Below, piece by piece: positions 9,101-19,363 of a DNA stretch of 64,000 nt (position 1 is its first letter; each line of letters begins with the position of its first letter). Source of the stretch: Patulibacter medicamentivorans (GTDB lineage Bacteria; Actinomycetota; Thermoleophilia; Solirubrobacterales; Solirubrobacteraceae); assembly GCF_000240225.1 (NCBI RefSeq), contig NZ_AGUD01000011.1, positions 1 through 64,000 on the forward strand, in the 5' to 3' direction. The notes beneath the pieces are model-generated. The model ran no database searches and had not been told where the DNA came from. It worked only from the letters and a program-made list of their open reading frames with translations. A program made the position numbers and the translations under genes.

Positions 9101-10073
9101 CGCGGGCCGGCACGAGCTGCGGGTCGAGGTCGACGACGTCGGTCACGCCAGCCCGGCCGCGCAGGTCGACGTGGTCGTCGAGACCGTGGCGGGGCAGGTG
9201 CGCCTGCACTCGGGGCGCGACTGGAGCGGCGAGCGTGACGGCGTCGCCGTCCCGGTCGAGATCCGGCGGGCGCCGGCCGGCCTGATCAACGCCCGCGACG
9301 GCCAGTACATCCAGTCGGGCGACCTGGTCCACACCCACCTCTGGAAGCGGCCGCACCCGCTGCCGGACGCGGTCTGGCTGGAGCCGGAGCGCGCGGGGGC
9401 GGACGCCGGAACCTCGATCGACGCCCGGATCGCGGCCGAGAGCCCGACGCAGCGCTTCCGCGTGACGGCGCCACCCGGCGCGCGGCGGCTGCAGGTCGCG
9501 CTGGCGGGCGGCTGCCGCCTGCTCGGGCTGCGGGTCGCCGGCGACCCGGTCGCGCTCGGCCCGTCGGCCCCCGGGGCGCCGTGCCTGGTCGAGCTGCCGG
9601 ACGGCGATCGCGGCCCGCGGAGCGTCGAGCTGGCGATCGAGCCGGCGCCCGGGTTGCGCGGAGGCGGCGTGCTCGCCGGTCCCCTCCGCTTCGCGACCGG
9701 CGTCGGGATGGTCGAGCTCGGCGATTGGCAGGCCCAGGGGCTCGCCAGCCACAGCGGCGGCGTGCGCTACCGGCGCACGCTCGGCGACGACGTCCCGGCC
9801 GGTCGGCTGCGGCTCGACCTGGGGGTCGTGCGCGGCACCGCCGAGCTGCTCGTCGACGGCGAGCGCGTCGGGGTCCGCGTCTGCTCGCCCTACCGGTTCG
9901 AGCTCTCGGCCGGTCCCGGATCGGTCCTGGAGGTCCTCGTGCTGAACACGTTGGGGCCGCATCTCGATGCGGTCAGTCCCACCCACTACGTCTTCGACGG
10001 CCAGACGCGATCGGGGCTGTTCGGCCCGGTGACGCTGGCGGCCGGCCGAGCGGACCGCGAGGAGGCGGCATGA
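6111..10073 (+). CDS. Large GH106-like glycoside hydrolase (putative alpha-L-rhamnosidase)
   Basis: 1320 residues without an obvious signal peptide, so probably cytoplasmic. The N-terminus (TPIWWWSGERLDPARLRWQM) matches the start of GH106-type alpha-L-rhamnosidases, where a W-rich strand precedes an 'L..ql..l...G' helix of the TIM barrel. The C-terminal third contains beta-sandwich, galactose-binding-like modules (TSAWLDGRPVELVDAGY and ELLVDGERVGVRVCSPYRF). Rhamnosidase activity is supported by the GH78 gene and rhamnose isomerase in the same regulon. A GAGGAGGAG ribosome site precedes the ATG, and its stop overlaps the next start (ATGA, 10070-10073). The catalytic residues were not aligned, so specificity is inferred. 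Confidence 0.78.
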   Translation: MTPLLERFRDPGRSFFPTPIWWWSGERLDPARLRWQMERLVAGGAPNLVVMNLLPTVSEMGKSRDDPALFSERWWTIFEGVCRDAEELGVSLWLYDQIGHGGANLLGEVIAEDPSATGLVLERAVVDVDGRGAVECPPAGTVVAAALVERDGTIRPVAPAGGVASAEGSGRLMLFYTVPRGLDFLSRGACDQLIRVAFEGYEQRVPQYLGNVIVGSFQDELPPIQNWSPGFPERFRQIAGYDLLPRLAELWDDLTPESGRVRRDFHHVRGKLAEDAFFVPLHDWHERHGMLSAFDQDYGARDGDPAGSSRLYGDYLRTHRWFSAPGSDHHGDAKIHSSLAHAYGRERVWIESFHSSGWGGTLEETFDWLLPWIGAGANLYDPHATYYSTHHGWWEWAPPATDWRQPYWRHHLEFARAVARLCSVLSWGTHACDVAVLFPSATAQAALTPDGQVAAAGREACEAYHRITGRMTWFDTAPGVLNELCRDFDVLDDDTVAAAEAGDGTLAHRGERYRTVILPACVAIEAATARRLVEFVDAGGDLVAVGPLPASAAGVAEDDAPVEALRQRFARGVARQVDRPEDLVDALAAAPASVRADVPTLCRRDGEQVVLFVPAVFPRASRVGKAAKDADPAFDWLVVDIDFEPSRWAREREIVVSGVEGAPQLWEPFSGRRRQLEAEPTKDGVKVRVPFDDGPAALLVWGRSEELPAAEPRFAEPVALDGRWEVQIESTLEDRWGDLDAPPAELPVEAWTLEHEDDGRSLPAHATFGARARWTGPAAPDVLPAPGEEPRDGGWRDAVWSPSRGIRKDPLHRHALGPSGRVPEEFLRFGQVERGQAVHVRTVLHAAAAAEAHLVIGGAATTSAWLDGRPVELVDAGYLAHARVALPAGPTVLDLRLVADESLDLRASFTFVADLEGSLIPDWIRTAGPARARSVVAFTGAIELDADPIGGQALVGASGPCRVLLDGHELGRHAGYKAEIEGPRDELAYYDLGDRLAAGRHELRVEVDDVGHASPAAQVDVVVETVAGQVRLHSGRDWSGERDGVAVPVEIRRAPAGLINARDGQYIQSGDLVHTHLWKRPHPLPDAVWLEPERAGADAGTSIDARIAAESPTQRFRVTAPPGARRLQVALAGGCRLLGLRVAGDPVALGPSAPGAPCLVELPDGDRGPRSVELAIEPAPGLRGGGVLAGPLRFATGVGMVELGDWQAQGLASHSGGVRYRRTLGDDVPAGRLRLDLGVVRGTAELLVDGERVGVRVCSPYRFELSAGPGSVLEVLVLNTLGPHLDAVSPTHYVFDGQTRSGLFGPVTLAAGRADREEAA

Positions 10074-11506
10074 AGGTGACGTCGGAGCCGGCGAAGGTCG
10101 GCGTCTTCGGCATCGGCCTGGCCGCGTACTGGCCCCAGTTCGAGGGCCTGCGCGAGCGCTGCGAGGGCTATCAGCGGCGGGTCGAGGAGCGCGTCCGCGA
10201 GCTCGGCGCCGAGGTCGTCTCGGCCGGCCTCGTCGACGACGCCGAGGGCGCCCGCGCGGCCGGCGACGCCTTCGCCGCGGCCGGGGTCGACCTGGTCGTC
10301 TGCCATGCCGTCACCTACGCGACCTCGTCGCAGGTGATCCCGACGCTGCAGCGGGCCGGGGTGCCGGTCCTGCTCGCCGCGCTGCAGCCGACGCCGAGCC
10401 TGGACTACGAGGACACCGACACGGCCGAGTGGCTGGCCAACTGCGCCGCCTGCTGCGTGCCGGAGATCGCCGGCGCCTGCGTGCGCTGCCGGATCCCCTA
10501 CGACACGGTCGCCGGCACGATCGAGGGCGACGCGCGCGCCTGGGGCCGGATCGGCTCGTGGGTGCGGGCCGCCGGCGTGGTGCGGTCGCTGCGCCGCTCG
10601 CGGCTCGGGTTCCTGGGCCACGTCTACGCGGGCATGCTCGACATGTACTCGGACTTCACGGCCTTCCACGCCGACCTCGGCGCCCACGTCGAGGTGCTCG
10701 AGATCGACGACCTCGCGACCCGGGTCGACGCTGCCGAGCCGGCCGCGGTCGCCGCCAAGCTCGAGCAGATCCGCGCGGAGTTCGACTGGGCCGATCCCTC
10801 GACCGACCCGATCGCCGCGCCGATCGACGACGCCGCGCTCGACTGGAGCGCGCGGGTCGCGGTCGGCCTCGACCGGCTCGTCGCGGACTTCGAGCTGGAC
10901 GCCCTGACCTACTACTACCGCGGCCTCGACGGCAACGAGTCCGAGCGCCTCGGCGCCGGCGTGATCGTCGGCAACTCGCTGCTGACCGCGCGCGGGATCC
11001 CGACCGCCGGCGAAGGCGACCTGAAGACCAACGTCGCCCAGCTGATCCTCGACCGGCTCGGCGCCGGCGGCTCGTACACCGAGTTCTACGCGCTGGACTT
11101 CGACGAGCAGTTCACGCTGATGGGCCACGACGGCCCGGCGCACGTCGCGATCGCCGAGGGCCGGCCGACGCTGCGCAATCTCAAGCTCTACCACGGCAAG
11201 CGGGGCAACGGGCTCTCGGTCGAGTGCCGCGTGCGCTACGGCCCGATCACGATCGTCGGCTGCACGCAGACGGCCGACGGCCGCCTGAAGCTGCTGGTCG
11301 CCGAGGGCGAGTCGGTCCCCGGCGCGACGTTCCGGATCGGCAACACCAACTCGCGCCTGCGGTTCTCGAAGCCGCCGGCCGAGTTCTTCGAGGCGTGGTG
11401 CGCCGAAGGGCCGACGCATCACGTCGCGCTCGGCGTCGGCCACCGCGCCGAGGACGTCCGCCGGATCGCCCAGCTGCTCGACCTGCCGTGCACCGAAGTC
11501 GGATGA
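10070..11506 (+). CDS. L-arabinose/L-fucose isomerase-family protein
   Basis: 478 residues resembling the AraA-type ketose/aldose isomerases. There is a Rossmann-like N-terminal half (VGVFGIGLAAYWPQFEGLRE, VDLVVCHAVTYATSSQVIP) and a C-terminal half with GEGDLKTNV, a TEFY segment and HHVALGVGH, where metal-binding Glu and His residues occur in this family. It would interconvert an aldose and ketose in the cytoplasm. The window also has a separate L-rhamnose isomerase, so this enzyme may handle a second sugar or a derivative such as a deoxy or methylated sugar. It is translationally coupled to the glycosidase upstream. Confidence 0.78.
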   Translation: MKVTSEPAKVGVFGIGLAAYWPQFEGLRERCEGYQRRVEERVRELGAEVVSAGLVDDAEGARAAGDAFAAAGVDLVVCHAVTYATSSQVIPTLQRAGVPVLLAALQPTPSLDYEDTDTAEWLANCAACCVPEIAGACVRCRIPYDTVAGTIEGDARAWGRIGSWVRAAGVVRSLRRSRLGFLGHVYAGMLDMYSDFTAFHADLGAHVEVLEIDDLATRVDAAEPAAVAAKLEQIRAEFDWADPSTDPIAAPIDDAALDWSARVAVGLDRLVADFELDALTYYYRGLDGNESERLGAGVIVGNSLLTARGIPTAGEGDLKTNVAQLILDRLGAGGSYTEFYALDFDEQFTLMGHDGPAHVAIAEGRPTLRNLKLYHGKRGNGLSVECRVRYGPITIVGCTQTADGRLKLLVAEGESVPGATFRIGNTNSRLRFSKPPAEFFEAWCAEGPTHHVALGVGHRAEDVRRIAQLLDLPCTEVG

Positions 11507-11531
11507 GGGTCACTCGAATGGAGGAGAGGAC

Positions 11532-12854
11532 ATGAGGAACTGGCTCAAGCTGGTCTGTACGTTGGCGCTCGTCGGCGCGCTGGGAGCGTTCGCCAGCGGC
11601 TGCGGAGGGTCCGACGGGGACCAGGGCGGTGGCGGTGGCTCGGCCGGTCCGCCGAACCCGGCGACGGTCAAGGGCAAGATCGTCGTCTGGGACGTCTTCT
11701 ACAAGTCGTTCCCGAGCTACACGAAGGCGGTCCCGAAGCTCGACGAGGCGTTCAAGCGGAAGTACCCGAACGTCGAGGTCGAGCACGTGGCGCAGCCGTT
11801 CGGCGAGTACGCGGCGCTGCAGCAGGCGGCGTTCACCGGACGCCAGGGGCCGGACGTGATGATGATGCCGAACGCCGGCAGCCTCCGACAGTTCCAGAAG
11901 GGGCTGGAGGAGCTGAACGACCGGATCACGCCGGAGCAGCAGGAGCAGCTGACCGGCTGGGAGACCGTGACGCCGGGCTACCAGGTCGAGGGCCCGCACT
12001 ACGGCGTGCCGATCGCCCAGACCGACTTCATGTTCTATTTCAACAAGAAGCTCTTCCGGAAGGCCGGCCTGCCGACCGACTTCCAGCCGAAGAGCTGGGA
12101 GGACCTCCGGGACGCGGGCCTGAAGCTGAAGGCGGCCGGCATCCAGCCGTTCACCGGCGGCAACAAGGAGGGCTACGAGTCGCAGTGGTGGTGGCACATG
12201 GCGTGGCCGACGGTCAACACCAAGGAGCAGGCGATCGCGCTCGCCGAGGGCAAGCTGCCCTTCACCGATCCGGCCGTCGCCAGGACCTTCGAGCCCGAGC
12301 TGATGATGCAGAAGGCCGGGCTGTTCGAGAAGGACCGCTTCACCACGCCGTTCTTCAACGACGGCTACCTGCGCTTCGCCGACGGCAAGGGCGCGATGGT
12401 CCTCGGCGGCTCGACGAACACCGCCTACTGGGGCGACTTCAACAAGGCGCTCGGCCAGGAGAACGTCGGGATGTTCCTTCCGCCGGGCAGCAAGTACGTG
12501 TCGATGCAGCCCGAGTGGAGCTGGTCGATCCCGAAGTTCGCCAAGAACAAGGACGCCGCCTGGGCGTACATCGACTTCATGGCGGGCAAGGAGGCGACCC
12601 GGATGCTCTTCGACCTGACCGGCGAGCTGCCCAGCCGCAAGGACGTGCCGCTGCCGGCCGACGCGCCGCCCCAGGCCCGTCAGATCCGCGACTGGTACCG
12701 CGACAAGCCGACGTTCATCGCGACCGACGTGCTGGTCCCCAGCCAGGTCACGCAGACGATGAACACGGAGGCGAAGGAGGTGCTCCAGGGCCGCCGGTCG
12801 CTGGAGGACATGCTGAAGGCGGTCCAGGCGACGTTCGACAAGGTCAACCGGTAG
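11532..12854 (+). CDS. Carbohydrate ABC transporter substrate-binding lipoprotein
   Basis: 440 residues. The N-terminal signal ends in the lipobox FASGC, placing the lipidated Cys at residue 24, followed by a Gly/Ser-rich linker. The mature part is a family-1 extracellular solute-binding protein (KIVVWDVFY, GVPIAQTDFMFYFNKKLFRKAG, MVLGGSTN), typical of importers for oligosaccharides and glycosides. A GGAGAGGA ribosome site lies just upstream. Two permeases and an ATPase follow in order, a complete CUT1-type importer. A strong hairpin directly after it probably allows higher expression of the binding protein than of the permeases. Confidence 0.93.
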   Translation: MRNWLKLVCTLALVGALGAFASGCGGSDGDQGGGGGSAGPPNPATVKGKIVVWDVFYKSFPSYTKAVPKLDEAFKRKYPNVEVEHVAQPFGEYAALQQAAFTGRQGPDVMMMPNAGSLRQFQKGLEELNDRITPEQQEQLTGWETVTPGYQVEGPHYGVPIAQTDFMFYFNKKLFRKAGLPTDFQPKSWEDLRDAGLKLKAAGIQPFTGGNKEGYESQWWWHMAWPTVNTKEQAIALAEGKLPFTDPAVARTFEPELMMQKAGLFEKDRFTTPFFNDGYLRFADGKGAMVLGGSTNTAYWGDFNKALGQENVGMFLPPGSKYVSMQPEWSWSIPKFAKNKDAAWAYIDFMAGKEATRMLFDLTGELPSRKDVPLPADAPPQARQIRDWYRDKPTFIATDVLVPSQVTQTMNTEAKEVLQGRRSLEDMLKAVQATFDKVNR

Positions 12855-12876
12855 CCGGGCCCGGTCCACGAACCCG

Positions 12877-13827
12877 ATGACCGCTTCCCCGGATACCCCG
12901 TCCGTCGGCGGGCCCGCGCAGGTGCGCGGGCCCGCCCGGGGCACCCGCCTGCGCCGCGCCGCGGCACGGGCCACGCCGCTGTTCCTGCTGGCGCCGGCGC
13001 TGGCGCTGCTCGCGTGGCTGATGGTGTTCCCGGCCGCCGACGCGGTGCGCCTGGCGTTCACCGACTGGGACGGCTTCTCCGACCCGAAGTGGATCGGGCT
13101 CGACAACTTCAAGGACCTGCTGAGCGACGACCGCTTCACGCAGGCGCTGACCCACAACCTGATCATCATCGCGGTCCTGCCGATCTGGATCGCGGTCCCC
13201 TACAGCCTGGCCTGGGGCCTGCACCGCAAGATCCCGGGCTGGCGCTTCTTCCGCTTCGCCTTCTTCCTGCCGGTGGTCCTGTCGCCGGTCGTGATCGGCG
13301 TGTACTACGGGATGTTCCTCGATCCCAACGGGCCCTTCAACGGGCTGCTGCGGGCGATCGGGCTCGGCGGGCTGGCGCGCGAGTGGACCAACGAGCCGGG
13401 GATCGCGCTGCCGGTCGTGATCGTGATCGTGATCTGGTGGACGCTCGGGATCGGGGTCCTGATCTTCCTCAGCGCGCTCTCGAACCTCGACGGCGAGCTG
13501 GAGGACGCCGCCCGCGTCGACGGCGCATCGCGCTGGCAGATCCAGCGTCACGTGATCTTCTGGCAGATGCGCCCGGTGATCCAGTTCTGGGCGATCATCA
13601 TCGTGATCCTCTCGTTCACGTCGTTCTTCCCCCTGATCTACACCCTGACCGAGGGTGGACCGGGATTCGCGACGGCGACCGTCGACTTCTACCTGTACCA
13701 AGAGGCGTTCGACAACGGGAACCTCGGCTACGCCAGCGCCGTCGCGGTCGCGCTCGTGGTGGTGATCGGCTCGGTGTCCGGTCTGGCCGTGGCGCTCCTG
13801 CGCGGACGCAGGAAGGCGATCCGATGA
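12877..13827 (+). CDS. Sugar ABC transporter permease (MalF/UgpA type)
   Basis: 316 residues with about six membrane segments, the first at about residues 33-52 (PLFLLAPALALLAWLMVF). The ATPase-docking EAA loop reads EDAARVDGAS and is followed about ten residues later by a Pro. There is no clear ribosome site at 12877, and the first 20 codons form a 14-bp hairpin; an in-frame GTG at 12922 is a possible shorter start. The stop overlaps the next gene by 4 bp (ATGA). Confidence 0.9.
   Translation: MTASPDTPSVGGPAQVRGPARGTRLRRAAARATPLFLLAPALALLAWLMVFPAADAVRLAFTDWDGFSDPKWIGLDNFKDLLSDDRFTQALTHNLIIIAVLPIWIAVPYSLAWGLHRKIPGWRFFRFAFFLPVVLSPVVIGVYYGMFLDPNGPFNGLLRAIGLGGLAREWTNEPGIALPVVIVIVIWWTLGIGVLIFLSALSNLDGELEDAARVDGASRWQIQRHVIFWQMRPVIQFWAIIIVILSFTSFFPLIYTLTEGGPGFATATVDFYLYQEAFDNGNLGYASAVAVALVVVIGSVSGLAVALLRGRRKAIR
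12907..12936 (+). other. Perfect 14-bp hairpin at the 5' end of the permease gene
   Basis: 12907-12920 and 12923-12936 are perfectly complementary (GGCGGGCCCGCGCA with its reverse complement). It begins 53 bp after the binding-protein stop. It could stabilise the upstream mRNA end, partly terminate transcription, or limit permease translation. It lacks a T tract. Confidence 0.6.
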
Positions 13828-14702
13828 GCACGCAGACGGTGGCGGGACGGGCGCGCTGGGCGCCGGGGAGCGCCGCCCGGATCGGGCGCCGCGGCAGGCG
13901 GGTGGCGGTCTGGCTGATCTTCGCGACGCTCGCGGCCTCGACGATCTACCCGCTCTTCTTCCTGCTCTCGACGGCGCTGCGCACGTCCGAGGACTACCGC
14001 CGCGCGCCCGGCGGGCTGCCGCACGAGCTGACGTTCGACAACGTCCAGCGGGCGTTCTCCGAGATGGACATCGGCCGGCTGGCGCTGAACTCGCTGCTGG
14101 TCGTGGTGCCGGCGGTGCTGCTGCTGACGGTGCTCTCCTGCCTCGCGGCCTATGCGCTGGTCCACTTCGAGTTCCCGCTGCGGCGCACGACGCTGGCGAT
14201 CGTGGCGGCGCTGATGGCGCTGCCGCCGGCGGCGATCGTGATCCCGATCTTCAAGGCGATCCTCGACGTCAACCTGCTGAACAACCGGCTCGGGCTGATC
14301 CTGGCCTACGCCGCGCTCCAGCTGCCGTTCAGCATCTTCCTGCTGGCGTCGTTCATGCGCGCGGTCCCCGGCGAGCTGCTGAAGGCGGCGATGCTCGACG
14401 GCGCCGGTCCGCTGCGCACGCTCTGGTCGGTGGTGCTGCCGCTCGTCCGGCCGGGGCTGCTGACGTTGATGACGCTCAACTTCCTGTTCCTGTGGAACGA
14501 GTTCCTCTACTCGCTGGTGCTGCTCCAGCGCGAGCCGGAGCGCACGATGATGGTCGGGATCGGCCAGTTCCAGGGCCACTTCGACCAAAGCCTGGGGATC
14601 GTCTCCGCGGGCCTGATGATGTCGATGATCCCGCCGCTGCTGATCTTCTTCTTCTTCCAGCGCGACCTGGCCCGGGGCCTGACCACCGGAGCGCTGAAGT
14701 GA
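13824..14702 (+). CDS. Sugar ABC transporter permease (MalG type)
   Basis: 292 residues with six predicted membrane segments after an Arg-rich N-terminus. The EAA motif is [15 protein letters not shown] followed by LPLVRPG. It forms the import channel with the preceding permease. The ATG overlaps that gene's TGA (13824-13827), implying coupled translation and 1:1 production. Confidence 0.93.
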   Translation: MSTQTVAGRARWAPGSAARIGRRGRRVAVWLIFATLAASTIYPLFFLLSTALRTSEDYRRAPGGLPHELTFDNVQRAFSEMDIGRLALNSLLVVVPAVLLLTVLSCLAAYALVHFEFPLRRTTLAIVAALMALPPAAIVIPIFKAILDVNLLNNRLGLILAYAALQLPFSIFLLASFMRAVPGELLKAAMLDGAGPLRTLWSVVLPLVRPGLLTLMTLNFLFLWNEFLYSLVLLQREPERTMMVGIGQFQGHFDQSLGIVSAGLMMSMIPPLLIFFFFQRDLARGLTTGALK

Positions 14703-14769
14703 GCCGCTCGCACCCGCTCTTCGACGCCCGCACGGGCGACACGACCACCGCTACCTCGAGGGAGACGCC

Positions 14770-15955
<1,186 letters not shown>

Positions 15956-15966
<11 letters not shown>

Positions 15967-17173
15967 CCGCGGCGTCGCCTACGTCGAGCCGGGCAAGGTC
16001 GAGGTCCGGAGCATCGACTTCCCCAGCTTCGAGCTGCGGGACGGTCCCGGGGTCCACCCGGCCAACGTCGGCCGCAAGCTGCCGCACGCGGCGATCGTCA
16101 AGTGCGTCACGACCAACATCTGCGGCTCCGACCAGCACATGGTCCGCGGTCGCACGACCGCCCCCGAGGGCCTGATCCTCGGCCACGAGATCACCGGCGA
16201 GGTGATCGAGGTCGGCCCGGACGTCGAGTTCGTCCAGGTCGGCGACCTCTGCTCGGTCCCGTTCAACATCGCCTGCGGCCGCTGTCGCCGCTGCAAGACC
16301 GGCGACACGGGCGTCTGCCTGAACGTCAACCCCGATCGTCCCGGATCCGCCTACGGCTACGTCGACATGGGCGGTTGGGTCGGCGGCCAGGCCGAGTACG
16401 CGGTGGTGCCCTACGCCGACTGGAACCTGCTCAGGTTCCCCGACCGGGAGCAGGCGCTGGAGAAGATCCTCGACCTGACGATGCTCTCCGACATCTTCCC
16501 CACCGGGTACCACGGGGCGGTGACGGCGGGCGTCACCTCGGGCTCGACCGTCTACGTCGCCGGCGCCGGGCCGGTCGGCCTCGCGGCCGCCCACTCGGCG
16601 CAGCTGCTCGGCGCGGCGGTGGTGATCGTCGGCGACCTGATCCCCGAGCGGCTGGCGCAGGCGCGCAGCTTCGGCTGCGAGACGATCGACGTCTCGGCGG
16701 GCGACCCGAAGGACCAGATCGAGCAGATCCTCGGCGTGCCCGAGGTCGACGCGGCGATCGACGCGGTCGGCTTCGAGGCGCGCGGGCACGGGGGCGACGC
16801 CGGCCACGAGGCGCCGGCCACCGTCCTCAACTCGATCATGGACGTGACCCGGGCGGCCGGCAAGCTCGGCATCCCGGGCCTCTACGTCACCGGAGATCCC
16901 GGCGCCGTCGACGACGCCGCGAAGGAGGGATCGCTGTCGATCCGGATCGGGCTCGGGTGGGCGAAGTCGCACAGCTTCGCCACCGGCCAGTGCCCGGTGA
17001 TGCGCTACCACCACGGCCTGATGCAGATGATCCTCAACGATCGCGCCCAGATCGCCAGCGCGGTCAACGCGACGGTGATCGGGCTCGACGACGCGTCGCG
17101 GGGCTACGGCGACTTCGACCGGGGCGCCGCCTGCAAGTACGTGATCGACCCGCACGGCATGGTCGGGCGATGA
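15956..17173 (+). CDS. fdhA: Glutathione-independent formaldehyde dehydrogenase (zinc, NAD-linked)
   Basis: 405 residues. From memory it follows the Pseudomonas putida FdhA sequence closely throughout: NRGVxYxxxGKVEV, [33 protein letters not shown]-like structural-zinc cysteines, and [13 protein letters not shown] for NAD binding. The catalytic zinc ligands (Cys in ICGSD, His in GHE) are present. The enzyme oxidises formaldehyde to formate with tightly bound NAD. Being inside an operon with three P450s, it most simply disposes of formaldehyde released by oxidative O- or N-demethylation. The chosen ATG (15956) overlaps the ATPase gene by 11 bp. Confidence 0.9.
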
Positions 17174-18141
17174 CCTGGCGAGAGGACTGGGTCGCGCCCG
17201 ACGCCGCGCTCTACGGCGACGACGCCTGGGCCCACCACGACCTCGCCGTCACCGCCGACCAGCGGCTCGTCGGCTTCCGCTCCGGCGGCGATCGCTTCTG
17301 GTCGCTCGACGCCGACGGCCGGTTCGCGGAGGAGTGGGCCAGCGACCTCCACGAGGGGCACGGGCTGACGCTCGCCGGTCCCGCCGGGGCGGAGGAGCTG
17401 TGGGTCGCCGACCCCGGCATCACGTTCGCCCGCGACGCCGAGGGCGTCCACGACGCCGTGCTGTCCCGCGTCCACGGCCGGGTCGTGGCCTTCGACCTGG
17501 CCGGCAACCGGATCGCCGAGCTGCCGACCCCGGGCTGGCCGGCCTACGACGCCGGCGAGACCTACCGGCCGACGACCGTCGTGGTCGACGACGCCGGCGA
17601 CGGCTCGGTCTGGGTCGCCGACGGCTACGGCGCCGAGCTGGTCCACCGCGTCACGCGCGAGGGCGAGCTGCTGCGCACGCTCAGCGGCGTCGAGGGCGCC
17701 GGCCGGTTCGATTGCCCCCACGGGCTGCTGATCGACCGCCGCCGGCCGGACGACCCGCAGCTCTACGTGACCGATCGCGGCAACGACCGGATCGTCGTCT
17801 ACGACCTCGACGGCAACTTCCTGCGAGCGATCGTCGAGGGCCTGCGCGCGCCGAGCGGGCTGGCGGTCCGCGGCGACGACCTGGTCGTCGCCGAGCTGGG
17901 CGCCCGGCTGACGATCCTCGACCGCGACGATCGCGTCGTCGAGCGGATCGGCGACGACCCGCGGGCCACCGCGCGCCCGGGGTGGCCGAACGCCCTCGAC
18001 GCCGACGGGCGCACCGTGCGCCCCGAGCTGCGGCCCGGGAGCTTCAACAGCCCCCACGGGCTGGCGGTCGACGCCGCCGGGCGGATCTACGTCGCCGAGT
18101 GGGTCCTGGGCGGGCGGATGGTCCGCGTCGAGCGAGGGTGA
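17170..18141 (+). CDS. NHL-repeat/SMP-30-like beta-propeller protein
   Basis: 323 residues made of repeated propeller blades: VWVADGYGAELVHRVT, LYVTDRGNDRIVVYDLDG, SPHGLAVDAAGRIYVAEWV. There is no signal peptide, so it is cytoplasmic. Similar six-bladed proteins act as lactonases or lyases, or bind ligands; the blade motifs do not settle which. A lactonase for a sugar or aglycone lactone would fit its place between a dehydrogenase and a P450. ATGA overlap with fdhA; only one base separates it from the third P450. Confidence 0.7.
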   Translation: MTWREDWVAPDAALYGDDAWAHHDLAVTADQRLVGFRSGGDRFWSLDADGRFAEEWASDLHEGHGLTLAGPAGAEELWVADPGITFARDAEGVHDAVLSRVHGRVVAFDLAGNRIAELPTPGWPAYDAGETYRPTTVVVDDAGDGSVWVADGYGAELVHRVTREGELLRTLSGVEGAGRFDCPHGLLIDRRRPDDPQLYVTDRGNDRIVVYDLDGNFLRAIVEGLRAPSGLAVRGDDLVVAELGARLTILDRDDRVVERIGDDPRATARPGWPNALDADGRTVRPELRPGSFNSPHGLAVDAAGRIYVAEWVLGGRMVRVERG

Positions 18142-18142
18142 G

Positions 18143-19363
18143 ATGGGGCGCCAGCAGCCCACGACCACCGCGACGGCGCCCGTCGTCCTGCCGCTCGGGC
18201 GGGAGGGCCTCTTCGATCCGCCGGCTGCGCTGGCCGCCCTGGCGGCCGCCGGCGCGGTGCGGCGCCTGCACTACGCCGACGGGCAGGTCGGCTGGCTCGT
18301 GACGTCCTACGACGCGGCGCGCCGCGTGGTCGCGGACCGCCGGCTCGCGGTGGTGATGGCGCAGCCGGTCGGCGACTCCGCCACCCAGGCGACCTTCGAC
18401 GAGGCGATCGGCGGGCTCGACGACGGCTTCGTCAGCCTCAAGGAACCACCCGACCACACCCGTCTGCGGCGCGCGGTCGCGGCGCGCTTCACCCCGGGGC
18501 GGGTCGCCGAGCGGCGGGCCCGGATCGAGGCGATCGTCGCCGACCTGCTGGATGCGATCGAGCGATCGGGCCCGCCGGCGGACCTGCGCCCCGCGTTCGC
18601 GCTGGCGATCCCGTCGCGGGTGATCTGCGAGCTGCTCGGGGTGCCGGCGAGCGACGAGCACCGGTTCCTGCACCCGACCGAGGTGATGCTCGATTCCGCC
18701 GCGACGCCCGAGCGGACGGCCGCGGCCTTCCGCGACTTCGCCGACTACGTGCGCGAGGTCGTCGCCCGCAAGCACGCCGATCCCCGGGACGACCTGCTGA
18801 CCGACCTGGCCCACGGGGACGACCTGGACGACCGCGAGCTGGCCGGGATGGCGATGGAGCTGTTCATCACCGGCCACGAGACGACGGCCAACGCGATCGC
18901 GCTCGGGACCCTGGCGCTGCTGCGCGACCGCGACGCCTGGCGGTCCCTCTGCGCCGACCCGGCGCTGATCGAGGAGTGGAGCGAGGAGCTGCTGCGCCAC
19001 CTGTCGATCGTCGAGCAGAGCTTCACCCGCGTCGCCAGCGAGGACGTCGAGCTGGACGGCGTGACGATCCGCGCCGGCGAGCGGGTCACGGTGTCGCTGC
19101 TGACGGCGAACCGCGATCCCGCCCGGTTCGCCGAGCCCGACGAGCTGCGGCCCGACCGCGGCGCACGCGGGCACCTCGCGTTCGGGCACGGCATCCACAA
19201 GTGCCTCGGCCAGCACCTGGCGCGGGTCGAGCTGCAGGTGGCGCTGGCCGGGCTCGCCCGCCGCTTCCCGACGTTGCGACTCGCCGAGCCGGTGGAGCGC
19301 CTGCCGCTCGAGAGCGCCGACGTCGGCGTCTACCGCGCGCTCGCGCTGCCCGTCAGCTGGTAG
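18143..19363 (+). CDS. Cytochrome P450 (third of three)
   Basis: 406 residues with TGHETT in the I-helix (243-248), EELLR, and haem loop FGHGIHKCLG with Cys at about 354. It is the last gene of the operon and shares the DPPAALAALAAAG/GWLVTSYDAA N-terminal layout of the other two. Its 3' end overlaps the convergent rhamnosidase gene by 11 bp, leaving no room for a conventional terminator between them. Confidence 0.93.
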   Translation: MGRQQPTTTATAPVVLPLGREGLFDPPAALAALAAAGAVRRLHYADGQVGWLVTSYDAARRVVADRRLAVVMAQPVGDSATQATFDEAIGGLDDGFVSLKEPPDHTRLRRAVAARFTPGRVAERRARIEAIVADLLDAIERSGPPADLRPAFALAIPSRVICELLGVPASDEHRFLHPTEVMLDSAATPERTAAAFRDFADYVREVVARKHADPRDDLLTDLAHGDDLDDRELAGMAMELFITGHETTANAIALGTLALLRDRDAWRSLCADPALIEEWSEELLRHLSIVEQSFTRVASEDVELDGVTIRAGERVTVSLLTANRDPARFAEPDELRPDRGARGHLAFGHGIHKCLGQHLARVELQVALAGLARRFPTLRLAEPVERLPLESADVGVYRALALPVSW

